A stretch of 64,000 bases of DNA from Ruegeria halocynthiae (GCF_000743705.1 NZ_JQEZ01000007.1:1-64000); one strand, 5' to 3'; numbered from the stretch's first letter, positions 10,601 through 17,578 are shown. Made by a program: numbers and translations. The notes: generated by a model not told the origin, from the letters alone.

Positions 10601-11883
10601 GTGCGGAATGTGCGGCGGGCGCGGCAGGTGGAATTGCGCAGAGTATTTTTGTAGGTACGGATCCTGCACTCGTAGGGCTGTCAGACTACGAGATTCAAAA
10701 ACGTGCGGAGCTATTTGGTGCCGTCGCAGGCCTGCTCGCATCTGGAGGCAATGCTGAAAACGTTGTCGCTGCGGCGGCAGTTGCTCAATCTGCCGCGCTG
10801 AACAACTACCTGTCACATACAGAAGCGGCTTTACGCTCTGATCTGGTCGACAAGCTATTGAGTGAAGAATGCCAATCGGGAGGTTGCGAAGAAGACCTCA
10901 GTAAGCTTCGAGAGCTGAACGAACTGGACCTGCAACGTGACGCTGACTTTGCTGCCGCTTGTGGCGCCGGCAGCGCTTCATCTGAATGTCGTAACGAGCT
11001 GACCAAGCTTCAGGATGCGTTTGAAAGCTACGAAGGAGCATACAGATCACGCGAAGTTCTGGCTGACGGTACGCTAGGCGAATATCTCGATGTCGCCTCG
11101 AAATTCGGGACGTACAGAAGTGAAGCGATGTCGAAGGCTGCGCGTGAAGCTCTCATCGAAATGCCTGTGGATTCAGCAAAGGGCGTAATCGACCTGGTCG
11201 AGATTTCCGCTCTTGCGCTGACAGGTGACGAGACAGCACAACAACAGCTGAAGTTGGTTGCCAGCCAGACATGGGACTTGATCAAAGACCCGATTGGGAC
11301 AACTCAAAACCAGATAAAGGCCGATCTGGAAAAAGCTGATCGCCTTGAGGCGCAGGGCAAGATCCAAGAAGCCAACAAGCTGCGCAGCAAGGTGTTCATA
11401 AGCGGTTATCTCTCAGTAGCAGGGGTGGCTGGCGCAGCGAGCGCAACAAGCGGCGGAATCAAAGTAGTGTTGCGAGGCTCTGATCCTGAGCATATCGGAA
11501 GTAGGATCGAGAACCGTTATGACCCCATAAACGAAGGTCCGCTACCGACCGATATCGCCAAAACGTTCCGTAGCGCTACATACAATGAGGTCATTACAAC
11601 CGAGCCTACCAAGCTCTATCGCGTAATCAGCGACAATGGGAACCCGGCTGGCGGGTACTGGACACGAACGAAACCGGAAGGGCCGCTCCAATCCGTCATC
11701 GATAGCGCGCTAGATCAAAACTGGGGAAATACAGCCACCCGAGTGGTTGAAATGGAAGTACCTGCTGGCACTCGATTGTTTGAAGGGTTTGCAGCACCCC
11801 AACGAGACTTGGTAGGTGGAGGCAATCAAGTTTATTTTGATCGCGACGTTAACCCACTGAACCCAGATTGGATTAGCCAATGA
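4594..11883 (+). CDS. CdiA/FHA-type TpsA exoprotein with C-terminal toxin region
   Basis: 2,429 residues. Start ATG 4594 gives MRRRVFEKVISSVLTLALT, a long signal peptide cleaved near LHAQ. Domains in order: the TPS secretion domain (about 30-300; SHDVYTDFQ and GITCDGCGFINTGRATL), three exact-period 143-residue repeats (394-822), further FHA beta-helix repeats, a YFLDRL segment near 1270, a hydrophobic alanine-rich region (about 1810-2060), and a pretoxin-like boundary with LNNYL at 2069-2073 in place of the usual VENN. The last ~105 residues (from about 2325) begin FRSATYNEV, then LYRVI, GGYWT, AAPQ and GGGNQVYF. That spacing resembles the TNT / ADP-ribosyltransferase-like toxin fold, which is inference. 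It shares an ATGA overlap with the candidate immunity gene. Likely role: contact-dependent inhibition of neighbouring cells. Confidence 0.88.
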   Translation: MRRRVFEKVISSVLTLALTIQPALLHAQNIQPVNPSTGPRPHVDQSLNGTTVVNISTPNGAGVSHDVYTDFQANDLILNNSATITNTQLGGVIEGNGNLAPGQEANLWIGEVVGGNQTQLNGILEVAGKRMDVVVANEFGITCDGCGFINTGRATLTTGKPQFGSNGALTGFDVRRGTVTIGPGGLNPENRIGLTDTSRVDVIARAAAIYGKMRADQLNIVAGANQVDYNWSYDAETGAVTGITEQAGEGAAPALAVDVAALGGMYANAIRLIATENGVGVRLNGDMASSTNIALRADGQLTLGAPSNGHTPQIRAGGRVQVRNQGPILLEGAITSESGDLIDIRTSNGDLIFNGQAAGGAIRLESAGMLNISGAIVAREAFEAASTGASVVLDNNSEVFARSIDVDALTQLTFDGKAAALETASLTAGTELVTGTSSELVAESAALTGGDARIEGQVQTLENLTIEATDGSVDHRGTSRGQAVTITGDDVQTSDGSQIAAVGDLSVTAADQAKISGELVAGKGLTLKSTAAGIAVETNAEILAESLNVKAQTRIDFDGKAAALETASVSAGTEVSTGTDSELLADSVALTGETAQLSGEIRAIDGLTIEATDGAVEHSGVSRGQNVSIIGDTVETGDTSQIAAVDGLTVTATDQILLGGELASGAELAITSTGASVTIEDGAELVADTLDVDAQTQVALNGRAAVQNQATLTAGAELVIGDASELVAGSINLSGAAAQIGGQAEAQNGISIEARDGTLEHSGRSRGQSVTLSADRVQTGDSSQIAAIADVQVTATDQAIIDGNLIAGQQADISVTVGDLDLQGQINARNTNVSVSGQTTLGADATAVGQSILELQSGSLSGGLNASHFDQLRAGDGLAVTLATGGLSVGASERVELDGDLLLDLGGDLENRGTIKASGDLQLRSGSDLNNRGGLLKSGEVMQLVARDGTVLNQSGRIEADGGLAVEAEVFVNSFDSVTIQPSTSGVEVFAGNPTEKTRSRTIFVDPADLELDSCTAKIPFNSYSSSNCATIYNFGISDQSNVGGVTWSSGTSVVTTGAQPEVLSGAGIAIQANVVRNNAGMISSAAGMEIRSNRFENRAYEDDRVTHTATYTRQIEKIDPGTSDARRRAFEHIIYSPVKRIASNGANSVSGEILAGGGININGTTVHADGNIKAGTTSAVSPGESAIVTNTPLPELVVPANALAPVQPDVLNLPALEPVQPEVKNQPPLEPVLPELQKLANLDVLIGEGRTNFGTTPVSYEDLLSSDYFLDRLQIQNELFQNINRPTEWNGYQSDGVNFAGGSTVQIPDSEFIGFGDRFGLSESGVLASLNKANASESGDLKITAGSITGSGGSLIAEGGSLSLTSFGNIDFEDTELGGDLVKIITGGDFSGKALVIKSASDTSIFAAGNVTIEGLAQTEEYYTGTSVTKITENLASRFEVGGNLSIISTVDTTLAGVQAQVTGDTRLTAGGNLYLLAEQSGVQYNAGNKSNGTDRLTLTAQVTQLSTGGDFIANAGGDAVLVGTQINAGGRAHLAAAGDVVLAAAQDIAKSETRKTSSGFLSKKKETRSTLAVTNRGVAITAGGDIDVIAETGDLTTAGTEFASASGDINLTATEGNILVGTYTDVFEVTHIKEKSYLGGLLSKSSQLHTVDHINTGTDALAALDLSIVSGTDTTLVGATLSAGQNLNITTGGDFSVQAAIDSHRSEFFETDMGLVVMTTITETSSTETAQLTELLAGQGMNFDIGGNAELVVYQTAGVDAPNPQDLYPEELLAIDGLELISQELADEYFYEEKTQLSPAFKALVSIVVAAYVAPALVGELLPQLATAASAQSATALTTGLYNGATAFTSTALVETLDGVVAGDIDLGAILEAATFSGVSAGLTSGINLNIPESSPLNDALISGFGNPQGPQLTVAGILEGALDGSISSGLSSAVYGTDFSDGFSASLVQTVTNLALADAQFEIGGLFTDANGNAINGGEGSAGHMLLHALAGCAAAEATGAECAAGAAGGIAQSIFVGTDPALVGLSDYEIQKRAELFGAVAGLLASGGNAENVVAAAAVAQSAALNNYLSHTEAALRSDLVDKLLSEECQSGGCEEDLSKLRELNELDLQRDADFAAACGAGSASSECRNELTKLQDAFESYEGAYRSREVLADGTLGEYLDVASKFGTYRSEAMSKAAREALIEMPVDSAKGVIDLVEISALALTGDETAQQQLKLVASQTWDLIKDPIGTTQNQIKADLEKADRLEAQGKIQEANKLRSKVFISGYLSVAGVAGAASATSGGIKVVLRGSDPEHIGSRIENRYDPINEGPLPTDIAKTFRSATYNEVITTEPTKLYRVISDNGNPAGGYWTRTKPEGPLQSVIDSALDQNWGNTATRVVEMEVPAGTRLFEGFAAPQRDLVGGGNQVYFDRDVNPLNPDWISQ
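5773..7059 (+). repeat. Three tandem 429-bp (143-codon) repeats inside tpsA
   Basis: Copies start at 5773, 6202 and 6631, exactly 429 bp apart. Each encodes the same order of landmarks: an AEL/AEI-V/A-ADxLxVxAQT strand, F/L-D/N-G-K/R-AA, TAGxEL, IEAxDGxxxHxGxSRGQ and SQIAA. The copies have diverged clearly at the DNA level, so the duplication is old. They lengthen the beta-helical stalk that presents the toxin. Confidence 0.85.
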
Positions 11884-12119
11884 GTGAATCTGAATGTGAA
11901 TGGGAGAGAATCGACGCGTTCTCCTCTCCGATGGAGTTTAAGAGATTTGTGAGATGGATTGAAAATCAAGCATCAGGAGGTGTTTGCCGAGAGATAGGCA
12001 GTGTCGATCAAAAGGACGAATGGGTTGATAGAAAATTTCTATGTAATGCATCGGGTGAAGTCTGGATACTCCGGCAACCCGACCCTGGATACTTTTCAGG
12101 GTCTTGGTCGCCCGAATGA
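11880..12119 (+). CDS. Candidate CdiI-like immunity protein
   Basis: 79 residues, no signal peptide, acidic and Trp-rich (CEWERIDAFSSPMEFKRFVRW at the start, WILRQPDPGYFSGSW at the end). It overlaps the tpsA stop by four bases (ATGA), the usual position of the cognate immunity gene in CdiBAI loci. Families of short proteins with a W-E-R...F-x-R-F...W-I opening and a P-D-x-x-F-x-G-x-W ending are found next to other polymorphic toxins; that resemblance is from memory. Expected role: cytoplasmic neutralisation of the TpsA C-terminal toxin. No other function is suggested by the sequence. Confidence 0.7.
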   Translation: MSESECEWERIDAFSSPMEFKRFVRWIENQASGGVCREIGSVDQKDEWVDRKFLCNASGEVWILRQPDPGYFSGSWSPE

Positions 12120-12459
12120 GAATTCGTCGTGCACGCGATTTTGTTGACACCCAAAAGTACGAACAAGTGAATGGGGGTCAATCAGCAGCACCTATGGCGC
12201 TCAAAAAAGCCTTAACCATAACCCCTCGCCGCGACAGCTATGTACGTTATATCGCAAAATCTTGACAGATCTCAGGTCCCAAGCGGAAATGACGGCGCTG
12301 CCAATAGTCAATGGTCGCTAGGTGGATTGCCTTGGTCTGATTTTGGGCGGCCTAGCGAAAAGCAACACACTGTCCATTGTAAGCGATGCGCAAGGAAGGT
12401 GCCCTAATTGCCCAGTCTCAGAATTCGACTTTTCCTCACGTGGTGGTCATACAAAAACG
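12120..12459. other. Intergenic region between the CDI locus and the TnsE-like gene
   Basis: No gene is supported on either strand. The sequence is convergent: the immunity gene ends at 12119 and the TnsE-like gene ends at 12460. A TGTTGACACCC sequence at about 12145 looks superficially like a transposon end but has no partner in the window. Confidence 0.4.
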
Positions 12460-14301
12460 TTATCGACTCCATCGGCTCAGACAATTCAGAAGCTTATTGG
12501 CCGCGCTTACTTCAGGTCTAATGGACCCAGATGGGTGTTTAACTGGGTACGATCTGAAGGGGCCATCGTGCGTCTTCTCACTCGGCCAGCCTGAATTCTC
12601 TGTCGAAATTCTGTAGTGCAAAATGTTTTGGACCGCGTGATGGTTCAGTAGGCTGGGGCTATCAGTCAAAAAAAACACTGGTGCCATTTCTCCCTTGATC
12701 CGCCGTTCAATGTCGAACAGCCAGCAATATACCGGGATGCCTAAATAGCCGCTAATGGTGTGACGGATTATCAAGGCGCGCCGGCGTCCAGATGGAGAGT
12801 GCGTACAACTGGCTCGGCTATCCCAAGAGAGTGGAATGTGTGGTAGCGACAGCCGTCGTCCGGAATCGAAGTAGCTTACCGAAACATCGTATTCCGTTCC
12901 GTTTTGGAACGCTTTTCCCATCCCAATGAAAGGCCAGAAGTGCTCTGGTATCTCACCTTCTTGAGTTGGCGCAAAATCTAGGGGTTCTAATTTGAATGGG
13001 GTATCAATCGCAGGTAAGTGGCTCCTGTCTTCAAATTTAGGCTCATCATCTTGAGATTCTTTGGTATTCCTCGGCTTTTCATGTTCAGGTTCGCCTAACT
13101 TTCCAACATCCATGTTGCCAGAGCTGCCAGATAACGCTGAAAACTGATCGATTACGTCAGCTACAGGTCGTCTGAAGTGACTTGGATCAGCAGAAGAACC
13201 AGTTCGTTTCACGACTTCGTCGGGTGCGATGCTGGGTTCGCTACTATCGAAAAATTCATCATCTTCGAAGGCCAGCTTCTTGTGGTTGCCCCCGGCTTGC
13301 CTACTAGAGACTGACGGGTCCGAACTGATGCTGGCGGCGTCTGGGATTAGGCCTGTTTTGGGCATTCCTATGGGAGTTCTGGGTGAGAGCGATCTTTCGA
13401 TTGGCTTGAAGTGAACGCCTTTCCCCCAAGGCGTTGCGGGTCTGTTCCTATCTTCAAGAAGTACCGAAACCCCAAAGGCAGTCAGCGGCCCGTCAAAGCC
13501 AGCATTGTAATCAAATAGGTTACGAAAATCACCTTCTACCAGCCAATCATTCTGTCCACTGTTGAGAAGCTTACATATCGGACGATGAGAAACTCCGTTG
13601 ATGTGGTCAGCCCTTGCTCTGTTGGACAGGTCGCCAAGGCAACGTTGCAAGTTTCTAATGGAAAGTGTTCCAACTAGTTGGCCTAGAGAGTGCTCGTCAT
13701 AGTATATTCCAGCAGGATCGAAAATGTACTCGTTTCCAAACCAACCTGTTTTTTGCCGGCCGAAAAGGTGATCGTTGCGCCCCCCATTGTCGCTGAAATC
13801 GAACATGTATCTGGCAAGCGCATCGGTTTTTGCTAAATAGTGGCGAATTACTTCGGTCGGTCGAATTAGTATGGAATGAATCGGGACCGGAACTCGTCCG
13901 CCATATTTTGATTGCACGGGAACAACGTTCGTTTCGCAATAGGCCAAAACGTACGGAGGAGAGTTATCATGCGGGTCACTGCTGAGAATTTTAATCTCAC
14001 CGTTCCATTTGCGCAGCCATACAATACGACTATCCGCGCCGTGGAATTTTATCCGCCAATGTTTTGGCGGCGACATGTTCGTGGCCGGTTTTTGGGCTCT
14101 CCAAACGCTCTGAAGTCGAATTCTTCGAAAGAGTGGCGCTGCGACGGACACCGGTTTATAGATTGGCTCGCCATGCTCAAATCGCCTTAACTTGATTTGC
14201 CAAGTAATGTCGTTTTCATTCTCCTTCAGGCGCTCAACTGGACCAATGTCGACTACTGTCCAACTGTGGCCGTCTTCTGGAAATTCTGTAATTCTTACCA
14301 A
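12460..14301 (-). CDS. TnsE-like transposition protein (Tn7-type), tentative
   Basis: 613 residues, starting at TTG 14301. The opening MVRITEFPED recalls the MVRLATF start of Tn7 TnsE. The C-terminal part has a run of basic and beta segments (RRRALIIRHTISG), an acidic-aromatic strand WLFDIERR, and near the end SGWPS followed by VKHPSG. This matches, in order and spacing, the WP and NHPKG elements near the end of Tn7 TnsE. The middle (about 330-470) is a low-complexity, acidic linker. TnsE directs Tn7 to conjugal plasmids and replicating DNA through the sliding clamp. No tnsABC genes are visible beside it, which is odd. If it is not TnsE, it is an unrecognised large protein. Confidence 0.5.
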   Translation of the reverse strand: MVRITEFPEDGHSWTVVDIGPVERLKENENDITWQIKLRRFEHGEPIYKPVSVAAPLFRRIRLQSVWRAQKPATNMSPPKHWRIKFHGADSRIVWLRKWNGEIKILSSDPHDNSPPYVLAYCETNVVPVQSKYGGRVPVPIHSILIRPTEVIRHYLAKTDALARYMFDFSDNGGRNDHLFGRQKTGWFGNEYIFDPAGIYYDEHSLGQLVGTLSIRNLQRCLGDLSNRARADHINGVSHRPICKLLNSGQNDWLVEGDFRNLFDYNAGFDGPLTAFGVSVLLEDRNRPATPWGKGVHFKPIERSLSPRTPIGMPKTGLIPDAASISSDPSVSSRQAGGNHKKLAFEDDEFFDSSEPSIAPDEVVKRTGSSADPSHFRRPVADVIDQFSALSGSSGNMDVGKLGEPEHEKPRNTKESQDDEPKFEDRSHLPAIDTPFKLEPLDFAPTQEGEIPEHFWPFIGMGKAFQNGTEYDVSVSYFDSGRRLSLPHIPLSWDSRASCTHSPSGRRRALIIRHTISGYLGIPVYCWLFDIERRIKGEMAPVFFLTDSPSLLNHHAVQNILHYRISTENSGWPSEKTHDGPFRSYPVKHPSGSIRPEVSAANKLLNCLSRWSR

Positions 14302-14562
14302 CTGTTATCCCAAGTCTGCTCATCAATATTTTGGGTGCATACACCCTGATCCGTTGAAGCTAGATTCGTCAACGAGAACTGCGATCTAAAGTGGTATCGA
14401 TTTGGTTGTTTTTCAACTATGGGGCGCTTGATTGACGCTCATGTAATAGTGTCCCATGAATTGGCACAGGATTTTTGCAAGGGTTCGGCAATGCGAGTCG
14501 CTGGGCAATGCGCTAGCCGGTTGGTTTGTGCCAGATATCGAAGTTGAGAAGTTTCAATCGAG

Positions 14563-15231
14563 CTAACGCTGTATCGAGCCCAGATGGACTCCGCCAACGC
14601 CCACAAAGCCTTCAATATTGGCCTGTCGCAGTAGATTATCTCCAGTCCTTCCTAGCACAACAGAGGAAAAACCAAGACAGGTCGCTACGAAGCAGATTGT
14701 AGTTGCGAGGGCTCCGCTGTCTCGCCATAACAGCGAGGCCCAATTCTCATAACAAGCCGCGATGCGATCTGCGTCGGCCATGAACTGTAGTGTAGTTCCG
14801 CTTGTCGCTGAGCTAAGAAGTTTGACACTTGCAGCATTTTTTTTTCGTGAACGATCCAGTGCCCCGCTTGTTCGCAACAGGTGCGCTTTCGGATCGTACA
14901 CGCCTACGGGCGAGGTGTTTTCGAGTGGAATGCAAAGAATTGATATAGTGTGTAGCCCGCCAGCTGACGGACTTGCGCGACCCTCCCAATCCTGCCCAAA
15001 ACGCCCTTTGCCACCACGCCTTTTTTTCATCACGTGAAAGAGAAGGTCGCCAAGCTGTTGCTCTGTCAGCGCGCCGGTAACTGAAGATTTTCGTGCTTCT
15101 AGGACGTTGCTGAATCCGACTCCAGGTAGCATCTTAGGTGTGGGGAGGCGATGGACTGAATCCCCGCGAAAACGACGCGGATCGGGAGGATCGGGGTTGT
15201 TTCTCGGCAGAGGTTCTTGGTCAGTAAGCAA
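14563..15231 (-). CDS. SagB/nitroreductase-like flavoprotein
   Basis: 222 residues from TTG 15231, overlapping the end of the upstream QueC-like gene by 11 bp. An N-terminal proline-rich stretch is followed by VLEARKSS and then by GRASPSAGG (residues 84-92), the R-x-x-P-S-A-G phosphate-binding motif of the nitroreductase/SagB (FMN) fold. Later segments YENWASLLWRDSGAL and FVATCLGFSSVVLGR match the FMN-pocket and dimer helices. SagB-type members oxidise azoline rings in modified peptides, but no peptide precursor or cyclodehydratase is visible here. Tight pairing with a QueC-like gene points to a shared pathway acting on a nucleobase or protein conjugate (inference). Confidence 0.7.
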   Translation of the reverse strand: MLTDQEPLPRNNPDPPDPRRFRGDSVHRLPTPKMLPGVGFSNVLEARKSSVTGALTEQQLGDLLFHVMKKRRGGKGRFGQDWEGRASPSAGGLHTISILCIPLENTSPVGVYDPKAHLLRTSGALDRSRKKNAASVKLLSSATSGTTLQFMADADRIAACYENWASLLWRDSGALATTICFVATCLGFSSVVLGRTGDNLLRQANIEGFVGVGGVHLGSIQR

Positions 15232-15787
15232 TTCCGTAGACTTCCTTTGTTACCTCATAGTGCTTTATGCAACCCCGGCACTGGCCACACGCTATGTTTC
15301 CGGTATGGCATGAATGAGCCCACGCCAATATTTCTCGAGGAACAGAAGAAAGCTGAACAAGTTCAACTGTAGTCATTCTTAAGGCTGGTGCGCTGACCCG
15401 AATTCCTCCTTCTTGGTATGAGGTAACGGTGTCCATCGCTTGATAGAAACCTAGCCTTCCGTCAGCATGGCTGCTATCCGAAGCTACAGATCCAGTCATA
15501 ATTTCGCTAACGCCTAGTGTCACACCACGCGCCGCTGAGAACGTGATCAACAATTGATTTCGAAATGGCCACCATTCGGGAACTGGAGCAATATCAATGG
15601 CGTCGCTTCCGGCCATGTCACCCGAGCCGATCTGACTGCAGTCGATTGAGATGACCTCATGTTGGATGCCAAGTTCATCCGCTACTTGAGACGCGGCGCT
15701 AACTTCCGCTTCCGCAGCTCGTTGGCCGTAGTCAACGGTAAAAGCCAATTCTGGTCGCTGCCAATAAGCGACTGCTATCGAATCCAT
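15221..15787 (-). CDS. QueC-like ATP-pyrophosphatase paralogue lacking the SGG loop
   Basis: 188 residues from ATG 15787. QueC hallmarks: VDYGQR (18-23), WWPFRNQLL (72-80), TGSVASDS (98-105) and the zinc ligand cluster at Cys160, Cys167, Cys170 and Cys173 (C-x6-C-G-x-C-x-x-C). QueC makes 7-cyano-7-deazaguanine (preQ0); short relatives serve in QatABCD and type IV CBASS defence. The protein opens directly at MDSIAVAYW, whereas the family reads SGGxDS, so the ATP-binding SGG is missing. The codons just upstream (GTT GCC CTT) fit a start that lost about 12-13 bp. Either the gene is damaged or the sequence carries a small deletion. Confidence 0.8.
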   Translation of the reverse strand: MDSIAVAYWQRPELAFTVDYGQRAAEAEVSAASQVADELGIQHEVISIDCSQIGSGDMAGSDAIDIAPVPEWWPFRNQLLITFSAARGVTLGVSEIMTGSVASDSSHADGRLGFYQAMDTVTSYQEGGIRVSAPALRMTTVELVQLSSVPREILAWAHSCHTGNIACGQCRGCIKHYEVTKEVYGIAY

Positions 15788-15980
15788 AAGGGCAACATCT
15801 GGTCACCAATCGTGCGCCTTCCCGCAATGTTAGATGAAGTTTGAATTGATGTGGTCTAGTCGACCGATTGGATTGCAGAGTGAAAGTCAGTTGCTGTTGC
15901 ATCCAGCGGATGCTCGTTTGAGCAAATTTTTCTTGAGGTTTCTAAGTCAAAAAAACTACGATGTCCCATGAAACTAGGCG

Positions 15981-16190
15981 ATGTTTTCCAAAATGAAGAA
16001 ACCGCATCATCCCGACACGCACGAACTGCACGACTGGCATATTTATGGCCCCAAAAATTCAGAAATCGTTGACCTTGTCGAAAGGTTGGCGTTTGAGCAC
16101 GGGTGGCGCGTAGCCAAAATCGAACTGCTGATTGTGGATGCCCTCAAAGCTCGGCTCCGGGAGGAAGTCCAACAGTCTGAGGCAGATTGA
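15981..16190 (+). CDS. Small hypothetical protein
   Basis: 69 residues from ATG 15981, or 65 from ATG 15993. Histidine-rich start (KKPHHPDTHELHDWHIYG), then a helical half (EIVDLVERLAFEHGWRVAKIELLIVDALKARLREEV) that could dimerise. Composition and codon use look like a real gene, and it is the only rightward gene in this part of the island. No family recognised; a small DNA-binding or adaptor protein is possible. Confidence 0.45.
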   Translation: MFSKMKKPHHPDTHELHDWHIYGPKNSEIVDLVERLAFEHGWRVAKIELLIVDALKARLREEVQQSEAD

Positions 16191-16526
16191 GCTGAAGGGT
16201 TGTGGTCGTTCCAATTCGTCGATTGCCTGATTTCAATCCATTTGTTGCATTCTGGAACATACGGGCGTTGCGCTGTGAGCGACGTAACGCACCTTCCCAG
16301 TGAATTGCCCCGTGAATCTCAATAATGTTGCCGTCCAATCTTGTTAAGAATGTGCATCTAGGCAGATGGTATCATTGTCTCCTAACAACCGAGTAGAGAA
16401 GGCCACAAAGCAGACTTTCGCCGCTAGTGCCCGCTCACCCATTTGAATGCGAACTGGTAATGCTGCCCGAACTGCGAGGCCTTCTTGGCGGACCGATACC
16501 GGACATTCAACAACGCAAACGGCTTC
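16191..16526. other. Intergenic region, nothing recognised
   Basis: The stretch lies between the rightward small gene and the leftward small-gene cluster. A 64-codon minus-strand frame (16338-16144) overlaps the 15981 gene and is not convincing. No RNA gene or clear terminator was seen. Confidence 0.4.
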
Positions 16527-16895
16527 TCATTGTGAACCGTAAATTCCTTTCAATTTAGCAATCGGCGCGGCACATTCGGCCCCCCAAACTTCCTCTAAAT
16601 CCGCGCCAGGAAGAACGTGATTGATGTAAAGAACAGCATCTTGCGCCCACAGATCAACCTGCTCAGGGGTGCCTCCTAAGTCCAGCATGAAGTCTAATAA
16701 TAACGGCGTGGCATCCGGTTCGATGCCGGTTTGCTGTCCGACAAACATACACAAGAATGCAGTAGGAATGACGCTTTCTGAACCGGAAAATTCTTTGGTC
16801 TGGTACTTTGGTTCTTCACCATTCTGGGCCACCAACCCTGAAGGAAGGACAGTCAAGAAAATGCCGAAAAACAAATAGGTGTAATACTTAGTCAA
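16527..16895 (-). CDS. Small exported hypothetical protein
   Basis: 122 residues from TTG 16895, chosen because GGGAG lies about 10 bp upstream and the product then begins directly with a signal peptide (LTKYYTYLFFGIFLTVLPSGLVAQ). An ATG at 16943 is the alternative and would overlap the upstream gene. The mature protein is acidic, with two cysteines far apart (FLCMF and AECAAP) and ends LKGIYGSQ. No family recognised. It is the last gene of a leftward run of five very small genes (17761-16527). Confidence 0.6.
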   Translation of the reverse strand: MTKYYTYLFFGIFLTVLPSGLVAQNGEEPKYQTKEFSGSESVIPTAFLCMFVGQQTGIEPDATPLLLDFMLDLGGTPEQVDLWAQDAVLYINHVLPGADLEEVWGAECAAPIAKLKGIYGSQ

Positions 16896-16909
16896 GACCG
16901 GCTTGCTCC

Positions 16910-17167
16910 CTATTGCGAACCAGGAACCCGTTTGCAGTGCCAACCCGGCCCTATCACCCCGTTATCATACCACCCTAGAATTCTGTCATGCACATCATAG
17001 ACACACCCACAATACTGGCATCGACTTCTTGCCCTATCCCGTATGTCCTCGGGCAGATTCTCTTTCAGCCCCTTGGATACCATTACTTGCCGGTCATGGC
17101 TGCCGCCGCGACAATCACTGCTTGGACACTTCAAAATTAGCTCCCTATTGTTGATTTTCACCCTCAT
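16910..17167 (-). CDS. Small zinc-ribbon-like protein
   Basis: 85 residues. It contains CPSSDC (residues about 14-19) and CQYCGC (about 50-55), followed by a lone Cys near the end. This spacing suggests a zinc ribbon, as found in small nucleic-acid or protein adaptors. It overlaps the upstream membrane gene by 23 bp and is followed after 14 bp by the exported protein gene. Function unknown. Confidence 0.6.
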   Translation of the reverse strand: MRVKINNRELILKCPSSDCRGGSHDRQVMVSKGLKENLPEDIRDRARSRCQYCGCVYDVHDRILGWYDNGVIGPGWHCKRVPGSQ

Positions 17168-17384
17168 GGGGCTGCTCGCGCATATTGCCTAAAATCTCTT
17201 GGGTTGGCTTTACGACGTGCTTGCGCGCCAGTCGGATCGCCATCGGTATCCAGATGATGGTTCCGAACCAAGCTATCAGGTAGACCATCAGGAATGGGAA
17301 CGTGAAGCCGAAGCTGTACATTCCCTCATCCAGACCGTCGTAAAAACTGTCCCAAAGCCCAGGGTAGTCCCCATCTTCAATCAT
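17145..17384 (-). CDS. Small membrane protein
   Basis: 79 residues with an acidic N-terminus (MIEDGDYPGLWDSFYDGLDEG), one long hydrophobic segment (about 24-50; FGFTFPFLMVYLIAWFGT...WIP) and a basic cytoplasmic tail. RBS AGAGGATAGAAG precedes ATG 17384. It starts 10 bp after the stop of the upstream 55-residue membrane protein and overlaps the zinc-ribbon gene downstream. No family recognised. Confidence 0.6.
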   Translation of the reverse strand: MIEDGDYPGLWDSFYDGLDEGMYSFGFTFPFLMVYLIAWFGTIIWIPMAIRLARKHVVKPTQEILGNMREQPHEGENQQ

Positions 17385-17394
17385 CTTCTATCCT

Positions 17395-17562
17395 CTAATC
17401 TTCCCGAAAGTACCAACGTAACAACACCCACCACAAGCAACCAACAAGACCGATTGCCCCAAAACGGTAAAACTCTGGAAGGAAGGAACTGAACAAGGCA
17501 GTAAAGGTCAAGGCGAGTAAACCCAAAAAAGCAACGACCCAAATTACATAAAGTAAGTTCAA
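17395..17562 (-). CDS. 55-residue membrane protein, TTG start
   Basis: The product is MNLLYVIWVVAFLGLLALTF (first 20 residues) and continues into a second hydrophobic helix, AIGLVGCLWWVLL, ending RWYFREDstop. Two membrane segments are predicted. TTG 17562 has a good upstream ribosome site (AGGAG, 7-8 bp away). The gene fits tightly between the 60-residue gene upstream (17 bp) and the 79-residue membrane protein downstream (10 bp), which supports it despite its size. Confidence 0.6.
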   Translation of the reverse strand: MNLLYVIWVVAFLGLLALTFTALFSSFLPEFYRFGAIGLVGCLWWVLLRWYFRED

Positions 17563-17578
17563 ACTGCGCTCCTATTTG

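Noticed and set aside
12142..12200. TGTTGACACCC sequence resembling a Tn7-like end
   Set aside because: It does not match the TGT end at 23997, and no spaced repeats follow it.
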